Assembly: GCA_947652605.1 (NCBI GenBank)
Contig: OX393583.1
Location: forward strand, 13,061,222-13,125,221
Source: Elmis aenea
Lineage: Eukaryota; Arthropoda; Insecta; Coleoptera; Elmidae
Direction of reading: 5' to 3'
DNA length: 64,000 nt
Shown: positions 62,356 through 64,000 of the stretch, piece after piece
Layout: each line of letters starts with the position of its first letter
Position numbering within the stretch: position 1 is the stretch's first letter
Notes under the pieces: model-generated
The model's input: only the letters and a program-made list of their open reading frames with translations
Databases searched by the model: none
What the model was told of the DNA's origin: nothing
Translations under genes and position numbers: made by a program

Positions 62356-63268
62356 AAAAAAAACAATTTTTTACTTCATCTTGTACTACCAAGCAACTGT
62401 TTAAATTTTGTTTATAATCAACATTTTCAAAACTTTTACTTTTCACTGAATAATCCCTATCGTAAAATTTACCTGACATCCTAAACTGACCACTTTCAAT
62501 TTCTCTGTTAAATTTAGAAATATTCGGCCTTTGCTTACTAAAACTGCGCTGTGAACAATTTCGAGAAATATGCCCAACAATTCCACAACAATAGCATCTT
62601 GGCTGTTCAACAAATTTATTCTTATTTAAATTTCTATTAACCGGAACCCTATAATCATTTCCGAATGATTCATTTTCTCTGACTGAAAATCTATTTTTAA
62701 AACCATCAACACGATCTTTTTGCAAATTAACAGCATCTTCTGCCTTTACTATTAGGTCAACCAACTGTTCAGCCTGCTTAAGCGATTTAGCCCTACACAA
62801 ATACAAGTTACTTAAATACTCGGGCAATAAACCATCAATAAAATATTCTAAAATTTCGGTTTCTGACATCATTTTATTGCTCTCGGTACACAAAACTACA
62901 ACACTTCTGAAATACGTTTTTAAGTTTTCATTACGCTGTTGGCGTTTTCTCATAAGCCTATACTGAATTTCACGTTCGTAACTACGTCCCAAATGTTCTA
63001 CATAAAATTTATCTACAACATTTTGCCAATTTGCCCTTGGATTCCACCTTTTAAAATGATCAAACCAATTTTGAGAATCACCTACTAATGAATTTCGAAA
63101 ATAAATTAAACAGTGCCCTTCATTCCAATTATTTATACAAGCAACAGCTTTAAACTCATTCATGAAATCAATCGGATCGACGCCTGGATAAAATACAGGA
63201 GGTTCCGTAAATGACGGTAAAAGTGGAGCACGACTTAATGTATGTGCGTTACTATTCGCAAACGCCAT
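62333..63268 (-). CDS. gag: Gypsy-type gag with CCHC zinc knuckle
   Basis: 311 aa, starting MAFANSNAHTLSRAPLLPSF at the first ATG after the 5' LTR (137 nt leader). The retrotransposon gag fold is visible as FYPGVDPIDFMNEFKAVA, CLIYFRNSLVGDSQNWFDHF and LKTYFRSVVVLCTESN. Residues about 225-240 are a CX2CX4HX4C zinc knuckle (CYCCGIVGHISRNC) for RNA binding. It forms the capsid-like particle that packages the element RNA. The frame is intact, and the C-terminus runs into a T8 tract where ORF2 begins in another frame. Confidence 0.9.
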   Translation of the reverse strand: MAFANSNAHTLSRAPLLPSFTEPPVFYPGVDPIDFMNEFKAVACINNWNEGHCLIYFRNSLVGDSQNWFDHFKRWNPRANWQNVVDKFYVEHLGRSYEREIQYRLMRKRQQRNENLKTYFRSVVVLCTESNKMMSETEILEYFIDGLLPEYLSNLYLCRAKSLKQAEQLVDLIVKAEDAVNLQKDRVDGFKNRFSVRENESFGNDYRVPVNRNLNKNKFVEQPRCYCCGIVGHISRNCSQRSFSKQRPNISKFNREIESGQFRMSGKFYDRDYSVKSKSFENVDYKQNLNSCLVVQDEVKNCFFCVEGLKC

Positions 63269-63385
63269 GATTCCAAATAAATATTAATTTAAGACTGCCA
63301 ACACCAAATACAAAATAAACTTTTACAATTTCGAGGTACGTACGGGATAGTTTTTTGGAAGTTTTTACAAAAAACTTTGGGCCCT

Positions 63386-63399
63386 GCCCGGAGCCGCCA
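63386..63399 (-). promoter_or_regulatory. Candidate primer-binding site
   Basis: The minus strand reads TGGCGGCTCCGGGC six bases after the end of the 5' LTR. It starts TGG as expected for pairing with a tRNA 3' CCA end. The tRNA was not identified. Confidence 0.6.
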
Positions 63400-63405
63400 A
63401 CAAAA

Positions 63406-63969
63406 TGTCGCGGCTGTGAATTGCCCCGGACTATTATAATTAGGAATACTGACGTTCGTTTACTATTCGCGAGTTACGGGGGCGTAAACTCTAGATATAC
63501 TTTAATAAAACACTCAGATTAACTCAAATAACACTCAGATGGGCACTCGCTTTGCATAAACTATTTATTAACAATTAACTTCAATTGGCTTTACATAGAA
63601 CTACATGGGTCTCACAATACCAGAATCATTCACAAATAACACAATCAATAGTCAAACGATACAAAATGATTACTTACATAATAATAACAAATGCACAGAC
63701 AGTGGCCGGTTGGGCCAACTGCCCCCAAAAGCGGCCGGCGGGAGTAGCCGCAGCAAGTCGAGTAGCCGCAGCCCGCAGCAAATAGAGTAGCCACAGCCCC
63801 GCAGCAAGTAGAGTCGACCGATAAACATTAAATCTTTGCTTAAATACTACCCCGTAGCGGGGGTCCTTCCGCCTGAGTTTTGGGTACATAACGGTAAATG
63901 AACAAATCTAACGAACTTTGCAAGTACATACAGCATTACAAAATTTACTTCAAAACTCTGATTGTGACA
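63406..63969 (-). repeat. 5' LTR
   Basis: 564 bp, 12 bp shorter than its partner because of differences within about 63573-63652. On the minus strand it begins TGTCACAATCAGAG and ends CCGCGACA. It should hold the promoter; I did not locate a TATA box with confidence. Confidence 0.92.
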
Positions 63970-64000
63970 GTATTTAATAACAGAACCTGCTAATAATATG

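Larger units (their letters stand above)
60055..63969 (-). mobile_element. LTR retrotransposon, gag plus ORF2, no pol
   Basis: Both LTRs are present (60055-60630 and 63406-63969), flanked by a 4-bp duplication GTAT (60051-60054 and 63970-63973). Transcription runs on the minus strand. Order: 5' LTR (right), primer-binding site, gag, ORF2, about 740 bp of non-coding sequence, polypurine tract, 3' LTR (left). The 2.8-kb interior has no protease, RT, RNase H or integrase. A non-autonomous element of Gypsy type, by its gag and 4-bp duplication. Confidence 0.9.

Overview
The window is nuclear DNA from an animal with a large, AT-rich, transposon-laden genome, most likely an insect and plausibly a beetle. 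The evidence is spliced genes with a 52-bp intron and GT-AG sites, insect-type gene content, Penelope, LINE, Gypsy, hAT and mariner-like elements, and many TA-flanked inverted-repeat elements ending CAGGGTG/CACCCTG. The species call is inference. I saw no bacterial gene, rRNA, tRNA or CRISPR array.

Three host genes are supported. (1) A GNB1L-like WD40 gene on the minus strand, two exons, 364-1354. (2) An intronless gene at 27874-29064 coding for an HSF2BP/MEILB2-like protein (coiled coil plus armadillo-type helices). (3) A WSCD/CG9164-type Golgi sulfotransferase gene on the plus strand, four exons from 36627 to 54709, with introns swollen to 7.4, 3.2 and 6.5 kb by repeats. The genes share no evident pathway.

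Almost everything else is mobile or repeated DNA, often nested two or three deep. 1.5-6.3 kb: palindromic elements and hATs inside one another. 6.5-8.6 kb: a 5'-truncated LINE. 9.8-27.4 kb: long inverted repeats, hAT derivatives with perfect 8-bp duplications, and a decayed hAT (Buster/ZBED5-like) transposase. 29.8-35.0 kb: more inverted repeats, a Gypsy gag scrap, and a hAT carrying a nearly intact Penelope-like RT/GIY-YIG reading frame. Intron 1 of the sulfotransferase gene holds a Foldback-like element with tandem-repeat termini and 9-bp duplications, and a G-rich TA-flanked element that contains a second Penelope element. Intron 2 is nearly filled by about 15 copies of a 182-bp satellite. 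Intron 3 holds a second G-rich TA-flanked element interrupted by a hAT. 54.9-60 kb: a pogo-like end, a LINE tail, and a 1.7-kb palindrome inside a hAT. 60.05-63.97 kb: a complete young LTR retrotransposon with gag and a second novel ORF but no pol.

Boundaries supported by exact target-site duplications are firm. Those given with 'about' come from alignment by eye. Names for superfamilies without a transposase in the copy rest on termini and duplication length.
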